From assembly GCF_947179515.1 (NCBI RefSeq), contig NC_067472.1, positions 201,212,068 to 201,276,067 of the forward strand: 64,000 bases of DNA, given 5' to 3'. The first letter of the stretch is position 1. Every line of letters starts with the position of its first letter. The notes under the pieces were generated by a model. That model was not told the DNA's origin, did not search any database, and saw nothing but the letters and a program-made list of their open reading frames with translations. This document shows, in pieces, positions 37,745-49,469 of this stretch. The position numbers and the translations under genes were made by a program. This DNA is from Apodemus sylvaticus. Taxonomy: Eukaryota > Chordata > Mammalia > Rodentia > Muridae.

Positions 37745-37920
37745 ATATCCTAGAGAGCACAGACCAATCTTGGTGTTAAACTCCTGACACCTGCTCTCAA
37801 GTACTGTATTATAGGAAAGCAGCACTTAGCAGATTCCAGAAGTGGAAATGCTGGGAACTGAATAGAGAGCCTACAGTTTAAAACACAAGCAATCTCACTG
37901 CATAGCCCTGTCCCAATCCT
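37745..37920 (-). mobile_element. B4-like SINE, duplicon B copy
   Basis: Same element as 1130-1300, with independent substitutions. Confidence 0.65.
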
Positions 37921-38822
37921 CTAATGTAAAAAGCTAACTGTAGAGCAATAATTGTCATCTTAGACGTGAGATTATCTTGTTGGTGGCAGCTATGGGAAAG
38001 GGGCTGGGACCCAGTACTCCTCCCTAGTTCTCCTCATGATCAGAGTCAGTGTGTCACCATATATCTTGGCACATATTTTTCAGAGTCACTTGCAAAATAT
38101 TGCCTTATTAAAAGGATCAGTAAGTCTAGTGTATTATTGGAGTCATTGTATAAATCAGATGATAAAAGTTATCTAATAGTCTTTGAGGGATGCTTAAATA
38201 TGGCATACAAAAACATGAGGAGTAATCAGTATGTCTCAGTTTGGCGACATAGTGTCAGATAGCTTTAAACTCATGATTCACCTGCTATAGCTGTCCTGCT
38301 GCTGGCTTTGTCAGTATGCTTTACATTGGCCAGAAATAGAAAGTGTTGTTGCAACTTGGAACCTTGGGATTAGATTTCTAGGCATTTTTTTTATAATCAT
38401 GCAATCTCTTTCAACTTTGCAATACTTAACATTGTTATATTACAAGACAGAGCTATGCAGTTTAGAACACATCTGTTCGGATCTTCTTCCTCCCATCTGA
38501 CTGAAAAATGTTCTCTGCTTTTGATCCATGAGAGTACTCAACTGGGAACAAGGGAGATGATAAAATGTGCAACAGAATCCACTGATCTTATACGGAAGCA
38601 GGCACTGCACAATCACCTGACTCCAGATCTAGGACATCTGACAAACTCTTCTCAGCACTAAAGGTACTGAACCCACAGATAACAGGCTTAAAGTGAAAAT
38701 GGTATCCGCTTTCACTAGTCTACACAATGATGGTACAGAAAGAAACATAGAAATATACATGTTTTACAAAAAAAATCTTAAATTTTATTAGGTCTTAATT
38801 TTTGTTATAATCAAGAGTATAA

Positions 38823-38824
<2 letters not shown>

Positions 38825-38868
<44 letters not shown>
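38825..38868. repeat. (AT)n microsatellite
   Basis: 22 AT units in duplicon B; the A homologue near 2190-2225 has none, so the tract expanded after the duplication. Confidence 0.93.
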
Positions 38869-38872
<4 letters not shown>

Positions 38873-39665
38873 GTATTATGACACATATAAAGCACACATA
38901 CACAGAGAGACAGAGACAGAAAGACAGACTGACTCTTGGAATTAGCAGTCTGATATTGGATCTTAGATTACTTTGCATCTCTGTGACTCAATTTCTGGTT
39001 CTTATATATTTTATGGGACAGGTTCTGGTCCTTTCACTATGTTGCTACATTTCCTTTGAATCTAAACTCAATGGAAGAGACCTGGCTGATATGCAATAAA
39101 GTGAAAGAATCTTGCTATCTGGGGCTGATCTGACACACAGAGATCTGATCATACTAAGTGTGTGACCAGAGAAAATAATATGGGAGAAGAAACTACCTCC
39201 CTAGAGAGTTAGAACCATACTCTTCCAGACAAAATTCCTGGTCAAAATTTGCATAATTAACATATCTTGCATGTTTTCCATTTGCATTCAGATCGCTGAC
39301 TGGGAGTTAGTTAATGACATTGATAAAGCATTAAATAAGCTAATGGATTTAATACTTTGTTCTTTTCCTCATGTTACTGGGGATGGAATTCAGAGCCTCA
39401 AGCATGCTGCTCTCACACTCTGACCCTGAAGTACACTCAAGTTTTGCTTCCTTAATCTTATCTTGATGTTATTAGTTACCCCAGATATCAGGTTTGAGAG
39501 ACAGAAGGACTAGCATCTCAGAGACAGTCAATGACTAGATTTCAAATATGAGAAAACTTATATCCACTGATACATGCATCCTAGATATTTGGTTATTGTG
39601 AATTGTTAAGAAGAGGGTGGTGAAGATGAACTGCCAGGAGGGTAAGGAAAAAATGATGAACCCAA

Positions 39666-39822
39666 TCAGCACTGTGTCCTGCTTGAAAACACGGCCTTGA
39701 TTACTTGTACAAAGATACATACACAGAAGAGAGCTGTGTCCTGTCTGTGGGTGTGGAACCCTCTCCGAGGACAATCAGATATTTCTTGTAGTCCAATAGG
39801 TGTCAGTGTGAAAATTCCAGTT
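39666..39822 (-). CDS. Copy B exon e9: C terminus with CxxxxxHxH second zinc site
   Basis: 157 nt after acceptor ccttttctcatttcag, ending in TGA at 39666-39668. It reads TGIFTLTPIGLQEISDCPRR, then GFHTHRQDTALFC, aligned with STAMBP [21 protein letters not shown]. The Cys and both His of the structural zinc site are kept at exact spacing. The last 15 or so residues differ from STAMBP. Confidence 0.87.
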
Positions 39823-42800
39823 CTGAAATGAGAAAAGGCAGACACAGTTGCACACATTTGCCTCCAAGTCCTAGTTTCCTCTGTCTCTCTTTTCTACCTT
39901 TCTCTCTACCGTTTTCTTTTGTTTGTTTTCTTTTACTCATTTCTCTCTTTTTCTTAGATGTCTCTTTTTTCTTATATGTCTCTCCCTCTTTCTCTTTTAC
40001 CGTCTCATCTCTCTCAAAACCTCCTATCTCTCTTCTCGTCTTCTTCGAACAGTGTTTCCCTTCTATTTTAGTAACTGCGGACTATGTCTGCCTATTGTAA
40101 TTGATCATGGTCCAAGCTGTCCTCCTCCTAGATCTTGACATCCATGTCCTAGTTTTAATTATCCACTAGTTTCTTAGTGTTTCTCCTTTCTTTTTTTCTT
40201 TGATGTCTTTCCCCCTGATCTTCCATCTACACTTTCTTATTTATTTATTCATTCATTCATTCATTTATTCACTTTCCTTCCTTTTGTCATATATAAGCAT
40301 CTCTGTCTCTCTGTCTCTGGATCCCTTTCTTACACGATAATCTAAGTGGGCAGAGGAAGTCAACAGTAGAAATATGTAGGAAGAACAATGTAGCAATGAG
40401 TTAGGTCTGTTTAAACCAATAAATTTGAGGCAGAAGGGACAAAATTCTAAAACCAGAGCAATCTTATTCCTGTAGCACATCAAGTATACAAAAATATTAT
40501 AAAAGAAAGCAGGATGATTCATTGCTTGCCCAATACTACCTCTCCTGAAGAATTCAGAGTAACACAGCATTGTGAAATAAAAGACATAAAACTCTTATAC
40601 AGTGTTTTCTGTGGAATTTGTTCAATCTCTGCCTCTTGAGTAAATTTCTTGAGAGGTTGTCTTAGAAAACCAGCAGTGGTGTCATATTATCTTTTAAGAG
40701 TGGCTGGTGATCATTAGACTATGCACCTTAAAGGAAGGCTTTCATAGCAATCAATTAAGACATTCTGTACATAGACAATTTTTAAATAGTTTGGAGCCAT
40801 TGACAATTTGGTAATTCTAAATTCCAGACTTGAATCTCACATACTTACTGTTTATACTTGGGAGCACACACCACAGCTATGGATTCAGGGAGCATCGTTT
40901 GGTATGCAAAATGTGTGTGTAGATCTACACTTGACAAAAAGGCTGTCTGGGTTGGATGGGTCTGAGAAGACAAAAGAAGTCAAGAATTGTAAGTTAGCCC
41001 AGTCAGCTATGGTTGATCCAGCAAGGAAGGGAGGCCATGGATCATTAACAATCTGTTCTCTCCTGTGATTTCCAAAATCTCTCCATGCAGAACCACATCT
41101 GTTATGTGGAAAAGGAAAATTGAACCATCTGCCTGATAATACTATGACTCTTTCCTTTACTTCCCTCCCATTCTCACTGGGCCACCAGATATAACTACCC
41201 ATCAGACGAATACATTCATGAGTCCACACTTACAGATAGTAATCACATTTCTGCACAATGAACACAAAGTACTGCTAGAACTGAGGAGGTTCATATATAA
41301 AATGGAGGAAGACATGGTGAGTTCAAGAGAGGATTCAATTTCAGAGGAAGGAAGTGAGAAATTTGGAGCAGGCTTTTAGCAGATTCTCATTTCTATCTCT
41401 AAGTTGTGTATGCATATAGATGCATCCACCTTGAGATATTTAACAACTCTATTTATGTATGTACACTCACAACTATGCTATAACTTATTTTTCCCTTTTT
41501 TTATTCGATATATTTTTATTTACATTTCAAATGATTTCCCCTTTTCTGGCCCCCCCAGTCCCCAGAAGTCCCATAAGCCCCCTTCCCTCCCCCTGTTCTC
41601 CCACCCTCCCCTTCCCACTTCCCTGCTCTGGTTTTGCCCTATACTGCTACACCGAGTCTTTCCAGAACCAGGGGCCACTCCTCCGTTCTTTTTGTACATC
41701 ATTTTATCTGTGGATTATGGTTTTGGTATTCCAGTTTTCTAGATTAATATCCACTTCTTAGTGAGTGAATACCATGATTGATCTTTTGAGACTGGCTTAC
41801 CTCACTTAGTATATGATGTTATCCAGCTCCATCCATTTGCCTAAGAATTTCATGAATTCATTGTTTCTAATGGCTGAATAGTACTCCATTGTGTATATAT
41901 GCAACATTTTTTGCATCCATTCTTCTGCTGAGGAATACCTGGGTTCTTTCCAGTTTCTGGCTATTATAAATAGGGCTGCTATGAACATAGTGGAGCATGT
42001 ATCCTTATTACATGCTGGGGAATCCTCTGGGTATATACCCAGGAGTGGTATAGCAGAATCTTCCGGAAGTGATGTGCCCAGTTTTCTGAGGAACTGCCCA
42101 ACTGATTTCCAGAGTTGTTGTACCAATTTGCAACCCCAACTCTTTTTACATATGTACACTCACAGCTATGCTATAATTTAAAACATCAAGCCTTTGACAA
42201 CTAAAGTGAAATCAAAGAAAAATTGAAGAAAACAACAAACAAGAAGATACCATGTCCAAACCATCTCACAGGTCCTACAGGTCAGTAATCTGCTAACCCA
42301 TTTCCTAAGAGCAGCCTTCTCACTTCAAATTCCCCTAGATTCTAGGTCCTAGATGCCTGCTTCAGTATGACCGTTATGACAGACTCCACACTGACCAATT
42401 CCTAATTAAGTGACTTCTTGTTTTGAGGCACAATATTACAGTTCAATCAACTTGGCACCAAATTCTCTACCTACAAGTCTTATCGTCCTGAATGCTGGGG
42501 GTCCAGGAGTGTGACAGTACACCCAGATTTTATGACATTATTGAACATTGCAATCTCTGCCCACCATGACTTAGAAGGCATTAAGTCAATATCCTCAGAG
42601 CTCCAGCAGGTCAAATTCTGACGTCATTCTTCCTGCATCCCTGTTATGCGGCTTCTGAGAACATCATATCCTGTTCTCCTTCACCCTTGTTTCTTCTTCA
42701 TCCCTATATACCCTGCTTTCCTCATTAGACATTCACCTAATCTGCCAGGGAATTGTTTCTCTTGCAGCCAGGTCTCCCTATTTACCAGGTTCATGAGCCA

Positions 42801-45800
42801 CCTGCACGTGGCTCAGGTCCCTCTCTAGGCTTCTCACAACATCCTCCCAATGTTGATGCAGTTGGAATATCTATGTGCCTTCAATTCCAAACAGTATAAC
42901 TGAACCCTGCTGTCAAGATCTGTCCTTTTCTGCAACCCTATTCATGTTTATGAGAGGAGCACTTCTAACTCCATGAGCCCAATTGAAATCCTGCCCAGTC
43001 TGACTCCTCAGCCTCTACCCCTATTGCCTGGGTATCTGAATTACCCTGATCCCTCCTACACACACAAACAAGACTATCACCTTCTTATCCTCATTCCATG
43101 GTATAAGCTGCCAAACCACACCTTACATTCCCTTCCCAAGGAGCCCTTCAACTCCTTAATTTTAACTTCTGGAGTATGGCTTTGGTTACATCATTCTTTT
43201 GCTCAGAATAGTCCAGAGTTTTCTCTATACTCCAAATCACTCTCCATTTTTACCTCCATCCTAGACAAGGTATGCCAGGGTTCTCTTTGGTTATATATGT
43301 GAAGATCAGGCATCCATTTCCAAAACAAACCACAAATCCTAGCCAACAGAAATGCTCACTGATATAGGATCTCAGTGTATCTCTCTCCAATGCTATCCCC
43401 TCTCCCATAAATTTTTTGGGCTCCTCCTCCCAAGTCATCATGTCACTTTACATGTGACAGCTCTTCCTCTGCAACCCTCACTGTCCTATATTTCTCACCT
43501 GTGCACTTTGTCTCATGTGACTTGGTGCTCATTTTATGTGATTTCCCCTTTGAGTCCCAAGCCACAAAAGGCCAATATCAGTTGGCCATAATATATTGTT
43601 GAATTTGGCACAGCAGGAAGAATTTATACAATTGGAATGAAGAGCATCAGCACTTCCCAAGGTCTGACTAGAAGTTTTTTATCTCACAAAAAACATAAGT
43701 AATACTCCTTCTTGTGGCTTATATTCGTTGTTAGAATAATTTCAATAGTTTTGTGAACTTCAGTCTTTGAAAATAACAGAATCATCCAAGAGACTCTCTC
43801 GGCAAGTAAATGTGTTTTCTTGAAAGTCAAAAGATGTATGCTATACATGTTCAAACACTTCAAAATCTTGCATGTAAGATCATTTCAGTGTACACAAAGG
43901 AAGTACTTCTTCATAAATAAAAACCACAATCATTAGAACAGACACTCTTGGCTTACTTAAGTTTCATCTCTACACCTTTTAGGTATATGGTCTATATACA
44001 TTTTCTCCTATATCCTGTCAAGCTACCATTCTCCACGCAGATTAACATAAAGTTGAAAGTTTGAACAATTACTCCTTGTAAACATAAAATACAAAGAGCT
44101 GTAAAAGTGCCAGGAAATGCTCCTTTGATTTGACCTGCACACTATTGGTTATATATGCTCGGAGCCGATGATCTGGAATGAATTGCCTCTGTGCACAGCA
44201 AGTTTTAGGTAGGCTGTTTTGAAGAAACAGAAAAGGAACCCTCATTCCCAGAGGTCCTTTTGCTTACATGTATCCATCCTAATGTAATAAGTCCCAGTCC
44301 TTCTTGAATAAAGAAGAGGTCCTCCTCATGCTTTGCACAGCAATAATCTGGGCCTCCTTCCTGGACAGGAATGAGGATATGGCTGATGTGATATTCCTCT
44401 CCAACCTGCCAGGAGAAAACAACTTGTCACAACTCTTGGAGGTCTCAGACCCATTCTCTCATACACACAATAGGCCCCAGACCAGACAGTACATGAATCT
44501 CATTTTTCTTTCTCCCTTTGTGGTTTCAAATCCTTGGCTGCTCTTGTGCTTTGCTAAGATACAGCTAAAAAGGAACAGATGTTGAGTAGAAATGTAGATG
44601 TCCAGCTTGACACCTCCTGGGCTTAGGGTCTTTCCAGTAGCAGCCAGTAGGATTGCTCAGGAGTCTAGAGATGCCTAGGAAACTAGTGCTCAAAAGCTTA
44701 CCAGAGTAGATACTTAGACCAGGACCTAAAAGCCATTGATTTCTGGTTACAACGAGGCAACTTGTCTGTTTCCGTGACTTATGCCTGGCTACCTGCATTT
44801 CTGATTTCTGTTTGCATTCTTTTACCTTTAGGTAATATAGAACTCTGACACTGAGGCTCATTTGAACTTGTAAGAAGATTCCAGCATCAGTTTGCCAGTG
44901 CCTGGAATTTCTGGCACTAGCCCCCAACTAGAATGAACATTTCTATCTATAGCATTGAACCACATTGTTCATTTCAAAAGACTCTCTAAAACAACCAAAT
45001 ACAAAGTCATCCAATACAAGATGGCCAACCTTGTCAACCATAGTTCCTTCTGGAAGGTTATGTGTATGGATAGAGACCCTAGATATGTTCCCTGAGAGTC
45101 ATGTAAAGTCAAGGGGAAAGCAACAGCCTCAAATCAGAAGTGTTTATATCTTTACCAGGGCTCCACATAGAACACCACATGTCTCTATTTTTTTCTTGGT
45201 GTTCATTCCTGCTGCAGTGAGGAATTTATCACACAAATCATGAGGGAGGACCACCTGGCGCAGGCCTCTGCCTTTCTCAACTGTAATGGAAAAGAGAGAA
45301 AAGTATGAGGAGACAGGGCCTGGTATCCCTGAGGAGAACTCAAGTCTATCACCGTAGGAAAGTAATACAAAGTCATTGAGATCCTTTTCTTCATCCCCCT
45401 CCTCATGATAGGCAGGGAGTTTTACTCCAAGCTCTGGTTACTGGTGTCTGGGAGAAGGGGCCATGGGCTTTACTGTCTGCTTAAGTGGATGGAGCAATAT
45501 TTTTGGATGTGACTCTTAGCTGATATAAAATTTCTCTGTGAAAGTCCTCATTGGACAAAGTCATCTCCTAACTGAGTAGAACACCATAAGCATTCAGGGA
45601 GCTATACTGTCAGAGAAAAGCAAAACTTCTGCTGTGTTTCTCCTGGCAGAGACAGGTCTCCTTGGATCTTCATTCATATCTCCAGATTTTTTGGCATTTA
45701 CGCTCTGAAGTCTAGACTTGTATTTTCCTGTGTCCACCTGGACGTTGCCTTAGATCTTGACTCACACAAATGACTTACAATCTGTGACATCCTGGCATGC

Positions 45801-48800
45801 ATTGAGTCAAACTACACTTATTCCATAGAATCCACCTTGATGAAGCCAGCTGTGGTTATGCTCAATCATATGGAGCATTTATGATAGATCTGTGAGGCTG
45901 TGAATAAATCCTTCAGGTAATAAGAGGATGCAGAGAGCACAAATACATACACAGTATCTTATCTCAGGGTCAGACTACCACAATCTGTCCACAATCTTGC
46001 AATGTTTTAAATATGAGGGAGACCCATGTGGTTGCTGAACTGCAGGGAAAGTTCAGAAATTTTTTAACAACATCTGACAGATACATATGGAAATATTGCT
46101 CTGTCTCCACATGCTGACAAGACAGTCAGGTTGTCAAGACAGATAAAAGCAGCACTCATCTCATGAGGTTCTCTTACCACAGCATAGCCAGCACATCAAT
46201 GGAAGCAGAAGACTGAGAACATGGCAGGAGATTCAGGATTCCGTGTGGGGCCCAGTGTTCCAGACTTGAGGCACCTGTCCAGCACCTCTGCCTTACCTTA
46301 CTGGTGAGCTTCAGTCTCACTCCTGTTTTCCTGACCCAGATGCAATTTGATCAACTTCTATACAAGGCTTTTCCAAGTAAGAAAACGATGATGACTCACC
46401 TGGCCATTCTAAGGTGCCAGTTTCTGAAGCCTCCTTGGCAGCTGGTGATGTTGTTTGAGCTGCTTCATCACAGGCTTCCTTTCCTGAAGGCACCACTGTT
46501 GGGCTGAAAGTTCCAGTTGTTACTGAATAAGGCTGAGCTTCCTTTGATGAAATTGGTGCTCCAGCGCCCACCTCCCACCTTGTTTTTTTTTCTTGAGAAC
46601 CATACCGTTTTAGAAAAGGAAAGGAAGCCCATTTTGAAATTCGTGTTCTGGTCTTCTTTTCTTCTTTCAAGAATGATGCCTTCTTGGACAGTTCTTCTTC
46701 CTTCTTCTTCTGTAGGAAAGGAAAAGAATTTAGGCCACTACTTCAAATTTTGGAAGAAACGTCTTTTCAGCCCAGATATGAACAAAGTGTAGTTCCGTTA
46801 AAGTCTGACATTTCAGCCTAGGGCATGTATCCCTGGTGTTCTGGAAAATCCATTCTTCTACCTTACTCTTTTCCTGTTTTTAATAAAGTTAGGTCTCAGT
46901 CTTCTTAGTATGCCACGACATTGTGTGTGTGTGTGTGTGTGTGTGTGCATGTTCATGTGTGTTGATTGGATTACAGAGGGAGCCCTTTCATTGACTCACA
47001 CTTCAAAGACACTGCACAAGACAGTCCTGGGATCAGACTGTGTATATGTCACACAGTCCTCCTATATCCATGCTTCCCCTCACACTGACCTTTTCTGTCA
47101 AGTAAACGAAATGTTCTTCAGAATATTCATTTAACAGGTCTCTCTTCAGCTCCTCAGCCCTTACAAAAATCTGTTTTATTGTCTGCAATACAAAACCAAA
47201 ATGGATAATTAGAACAGTGCTAATGTTAGAAAAGAGAGAAAGAATAGAAGATGGCAGGGGCAGCAGTATCTCGTGAATGTCTTGAATGCAATTCCCAGCC
47301 ATACCCTCTGTACAGAATTCCTGAAATAGCACTGCCCACCCCCCCATGCCCCCACCCCCCCCACCCCCACCCCCCCACCCCCACCCCCGCTTCCTTCTAG
47401 AGTCATCATCTGTGTCTTTTTGGTGAGCAGTTGTGTTCTGCTTTGGAGATTTTTGGTCAGTCACATTGAGAATGAAAGCCTACCTTGAGGATATTTGATT
47501 TTTTGTAAATCTCCACAACGTCTTTGTACTTTTTATCTGCAGGGAGCTTTTCCACATAGAGTCTAAAGGAATAGAGCAGAGAGACTAAGCTGTGCAGAGA
47601 AACTAAAATGTCTAAATGAGTCCCTAAGGAATCTTGGACTCTGTTGTCACTGCTTCAGAAGTTACTGGTATTTAATAAGGCACACCATGAGATCCCACAT
47701 CAATTTCCATTACTTAGACTGGAGAAAGAATATCAAAATTCTTCCATGATACTGGCACATTCAGCAAACATTAGTTGTCAATAAGCATAGTTAAAGTGAT
47801 ACAGTGCCAGTTGGTCATTTCAACACCCAGGAGGCACCAGATAGACACACAATCCTTGAGGAAACAGGTTGTAATCCTGGACTTCATACTAGGAAATAAA
47901 CACAGTGGTCTGAGTCTTTCATTCCCAATATTAATCTTTGCCCACATAGCACTTTTGTTTATTGCTACCTGGGAGTGTACCACCTTACCTCAGACATCAC
48001 TAGGTAATGAGAGGAGATACTGAGGGTGCTCAGTTCTAGGTGGTGATGTTCCCTGGGTACCTAGTCTCATGATGCTAGTAAACTGCTTCAACCCTTATGT
48101 CTGTCCAAGATTCAAGATTCACTGCCTTGTCAAAAACTCTTCTTAAGAAGAGGATATGACCAGAAACTCAGTCTGGGAAGCTGATGTATGGGAGAACTTG
48201 TGACTTTTTGGTAAGAGAGATTTGTTATTGGAGAAGGGAAAAAATGAGAGTAGATTTTTTATGATCTCAAGAGAATGTCTTCATTTTACGGGAAACCACC
48301 AGTGGAAAACCAAGAGAAACCCTGTTGTAGTATTTGTACAACAAAGGGAATGCAAACTGTGGTACCTCAACTCATCTGTAAATCTAAGCTCTCTAGTTGT
48401 GGAACAGTAATTGACGTACCTACTAAACATTCAGTCTTCTGAAGATCAATTAAATCATGTCCAGAAAACCCCTCCCTATACTATATATATATACTATATA
48501 TAGGATATATATATATCCTTATATTCTGTTTCACAAAATTTAAGGCCAACTAGGATTAGTGAGACTTTTCCATCTTCCCCTTACTAAAGTCAAAGCACCC
48601 TTGTCACTGAGGCTGTAAGAACTATTTCATGGTCACAGCTTTACAATCTATTTTTCACTCTTCTTATGCAATACAATGAATAGTTTGGAGAAATTCCTAA
48701 GGATGGTTAACCACACTGAAGCTAGGTAGTCAACAATCCTCTGGTGACTGTGAAGCTACAGGAATGCCTACCTCTCTCCCATAGAACTCAATAAGTGTGG

Positions 48801-49343
48801 CCACCCATCAGAGACAAATCTGTGACTGTTTACATCAGGGGAGATTTGAAAATCAAAAATAGCTATCAGTTCAGATACACACTGATTTTCAGCCCTCTTT
48901 TCTTCCACTATGAGCTGGACCTTGTGTGCCATTATATTTCCTTATTTATAACACCACCACCTTTGTTCCTCATATCTTTGAATCACAAGAAAAAGCCTGT
49001 GTGGGCAGTTCCAGAAATCTGATGAAAAGATTACATCCTCAAGTTCTATAGCTGTTAACAAAGAAGAAAACCCTGAATAAAACAGCAGACTGAGCAAAAA
49101 AACGAGTTCCAGAAAAGGAGTAGAAACTGCAGGTTCTCACGTGAGGTACTTGTGGTAGAGCACAAAGGCTGCTTCCTTTTGTCCACATTGATCAAGGTCA
49201 GCTGCCATTTTATAGAAGTTTTTGCTCAGGCTCACGTAAAATGCCCACGAAACATTGTTTATTTCAATGTTCTGCCCAAGAGCACTTAACAGTTGGAACC
49301 TCTCTTGGGGAAGAAGAGTGGCATTATCATGCCTGGCGATGTT
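39666..49343 (-). CDS. STAMBP/AMSH-like gene copy B: nine exons, open in phase, probable pseudo-deubiquitinase
   Basis: Nine minus-strand exons (49141-49343, 47484-47562, 47090-47182, 46400-46709, 45213-45280, 44826-44927, 44268-44360, 40849-40961, 39666-39822) total 1218 nt and join in phase to 405 codons plus stop; human STAMBP has 424. The N-terminal part resembles the STAMBP MIT/dimer region (LPPQERF-like start, FVLYHKYLT, EKLPADKKYKD, RAEELKRDL). The C-terminal half follows the JAMM domain exon by exon. With exon-1 Asn as residue 1, zinc ligands H316, H318 and D329 and the second-site set H331, C371, H377 and H379 sit at STAMBP spacing. The catalytic Glu aligns with Gln263. All splice sites are GT/AG except a GC donor after e5. 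The upstream start codon seen in copy A is GTG here, so the true N terminus is unresolved. Family assignment is firm; expression and function are inference. Confidence 0.72.
40236..40272. repeat. (ATTT/ATTC)n tetranucleotide tract
   Basis: attt units change to attc units. Confidence 0.9.
40849..40961 (-). CDS. Copy B exon e8: HxHP...SxxD zinc motif
   Basis: 113 nt between acceptor tttgtcttctcag and donor AAACA/gtaagt. It reads [20 protein letters not shown], then QTMLPESIAVVCAPKYK, near-identical to STAMBP [20 protein letters not shown]. It carries the second zinc His, the zinc Asp and the His of the second zinc site. Confidence 0.9.
41445..41487. repeat. Left copy of a 43-bp direct repeat flanking the L1 at 41488
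   Basis: Begins aactctattta and ends tataactta; it matches 42138-42180 with five mismatches. Confidence 0.85.
41488..42137 (-). mobile_element. 5'-truncated L1 3' fragment with long target duplication
   Basis: The G-rich 3'UTR with TATCGAATAAA end (41495 on) and the ORF2 C terminus (LLGIYPEDSPACNKDTCSTM, EEWMQKM, MEYYSAIRNNEFMKFLGKWM) are readable. It is absent from duplicon A at the homologous place near 5590, so it inserted after the duplication. It lies in the large intron between exons e7 and e8 of copy B. Confidence 0.92.
42138..42180. repeat. Right copy of the 43-bp direct repeat
   Basis: Begins aactcttttta and ends tataattta. The uninterrupted single-copy version is in duplicon A near 5568-5610. 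Confidence 0.85.
44268..44360 (-). CDS. Copy B exon e7: JAMM, ends in first zinc His
   Basis: 93 nt (31 codons) between acceptor cattcctgtccag and donor CAT/gtaagc. It reads EGGPDYCCAKHEEDLFFIQE, then GLGLITLGWIH, matching STAMBP [20 protein letters not shown] to GWIH with identical length. The last residue is the first histidine of the HxH zinc motif. Confidence 0.85.
44826..44927 (-). CDS. Copy B exon e6: JAMM core, catalytic Glu replaced by Gln
   Basis: 102 nt (34 codons) between acceptor tgttcattctag and donor AAG/gtaaaa. It reads LGASARNSRHWQTDAGIF and onward to VRVLYYLK, aligning with STAMBP LASANTARGVETCGIL to VLIPKQ. The catalytic Glu of GVETCG aligns with Gln (CAA). Copy A also has CAA at this codon, so the change predates the A/B split. 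This is the most diverged JAMM exon. Confidence 0.68.
45213..45280 (-). CDS. Copy B exon e5: start of JAMM domain, GC donor
   Basis: The acceptor tract cttttctctcttttccattacag is strong. The 68 nt encode EKGRGLRQVVLPHDLCDKFL, then TA, matching STAMBP DGLRHVVVPGRLCPQFLQ. No GT follows; the only phase-compatible donor is ACTGCA/gcagga, a GC-type donor with a weak exon side. Copy A has GG at this place. The reading frame into e6 is correct with the GC site. Confidence 0.65.
46400..46709 (-). CDS. Copy B exon e4: charged helix plus Ser/Thr/Pro/Ala linker
   Basis: 310 nt after acceptor ctttcctacag, ending CCA G/gtgagt (phase 1). It starts KKKEEELSKKASFLKEEKK, corresponding to the STAMBP KKKEAEELARN helix, and continues into a low-complexity segment rich in Ser, Thr, Pro and Ala that I cannot align with STAMBP. 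Direct splicing to e5 is in frame, so the STAM-binding PxVDRxxKP linker of STAMBP seems absent. Confidence 0.75.
46921..46947. repeat. (GT)n microsatellite, copy B
   Basis: Partner of 14675-14723. Confidence 0.92.
47090..47182 (-). CDS. Copy B exon e3
   Basis: 93 nt (31 codons, phase 0) after acceptor tttgtattgcag, donor AAG/gtcagt. It encodes TIKQIFVRAEELKRDLLNEY and then SEEHFVYLTEK, matching STAMBP [20 protein letters not shown]. The same exon of identical length is present in copies A and C. Confidence 0.87.
47334..47389. repeat. C-rich tract (poly-G on the gene strand)
   Basis: Runs of 5 to 9 C separated by single A or T, in the e2-e3 intron of copy B. On the transcribed-sense (minus) strand this has several G runs able to form a G-quadruplex. 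Copy C has only a short run of C at the same place (62224-62229) and A has none. Confidence 0.93.
47484..47562 (-). CDS. Copy B exon e2
   Basis: 79 nt between acceptor ttcctttag and donor AAG/gtaggc. It encodes LYVEKLPADKKYKDVVEIYK followed by KSNILK, matching STAMBP LFIEKLPKHRDYKS. Phase fits e1 and e3. Confidence 0.85.
48484..48516. repeat. TA-rich inverted repeat
   Basis: actatatata / tatatatat blocks able to fold back; not in the C homologue. Confidence 0.8.
49141..49343 (-). CDS. Copy B exon e1: MIT-like N-terminal domain
   Basis: Acceptor tttgtcttag at the 5' side, donor CTCAC/gtgaga at 49140. The 203 nt read N-I-A-R-H-D through F-V-L-Y-H-K-Y-L-T and match the first exon of STAMBP (LPPEDRVRALSQLG... 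FILYNKYIT), the region that binds ESCRT-III CHMP proteins in the parent protein. The ancestral initiator ATG of STAMBP aligns with ATC here, so a start must come from an upstream exon or from the internal Met in KMAADLD. The exon ends two bases into a codon and joins e2 in frame. Confidence 0.8.
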
Positions 49344-49437
49344 CTAAGACAAAAAGGAAAAGACAGGAAACATCAAAACACTTTGTCTGGCATGCTGGCA
49401 TTTCAGCTCTCTAGCACATTAATGGCTTTGCCCACAG

Positions 49438-49469
<32 letters not shown>

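Noticed and set aside
45420..45530. An extra linker exon of copy B resembling the STAMBP PxVDRxxKP region (PLKQTVKPMAPSP)
   Set aside because: Frames contain stops in one or both copies and the phase does not fit; direct e4 to e5 splicing is in frame.
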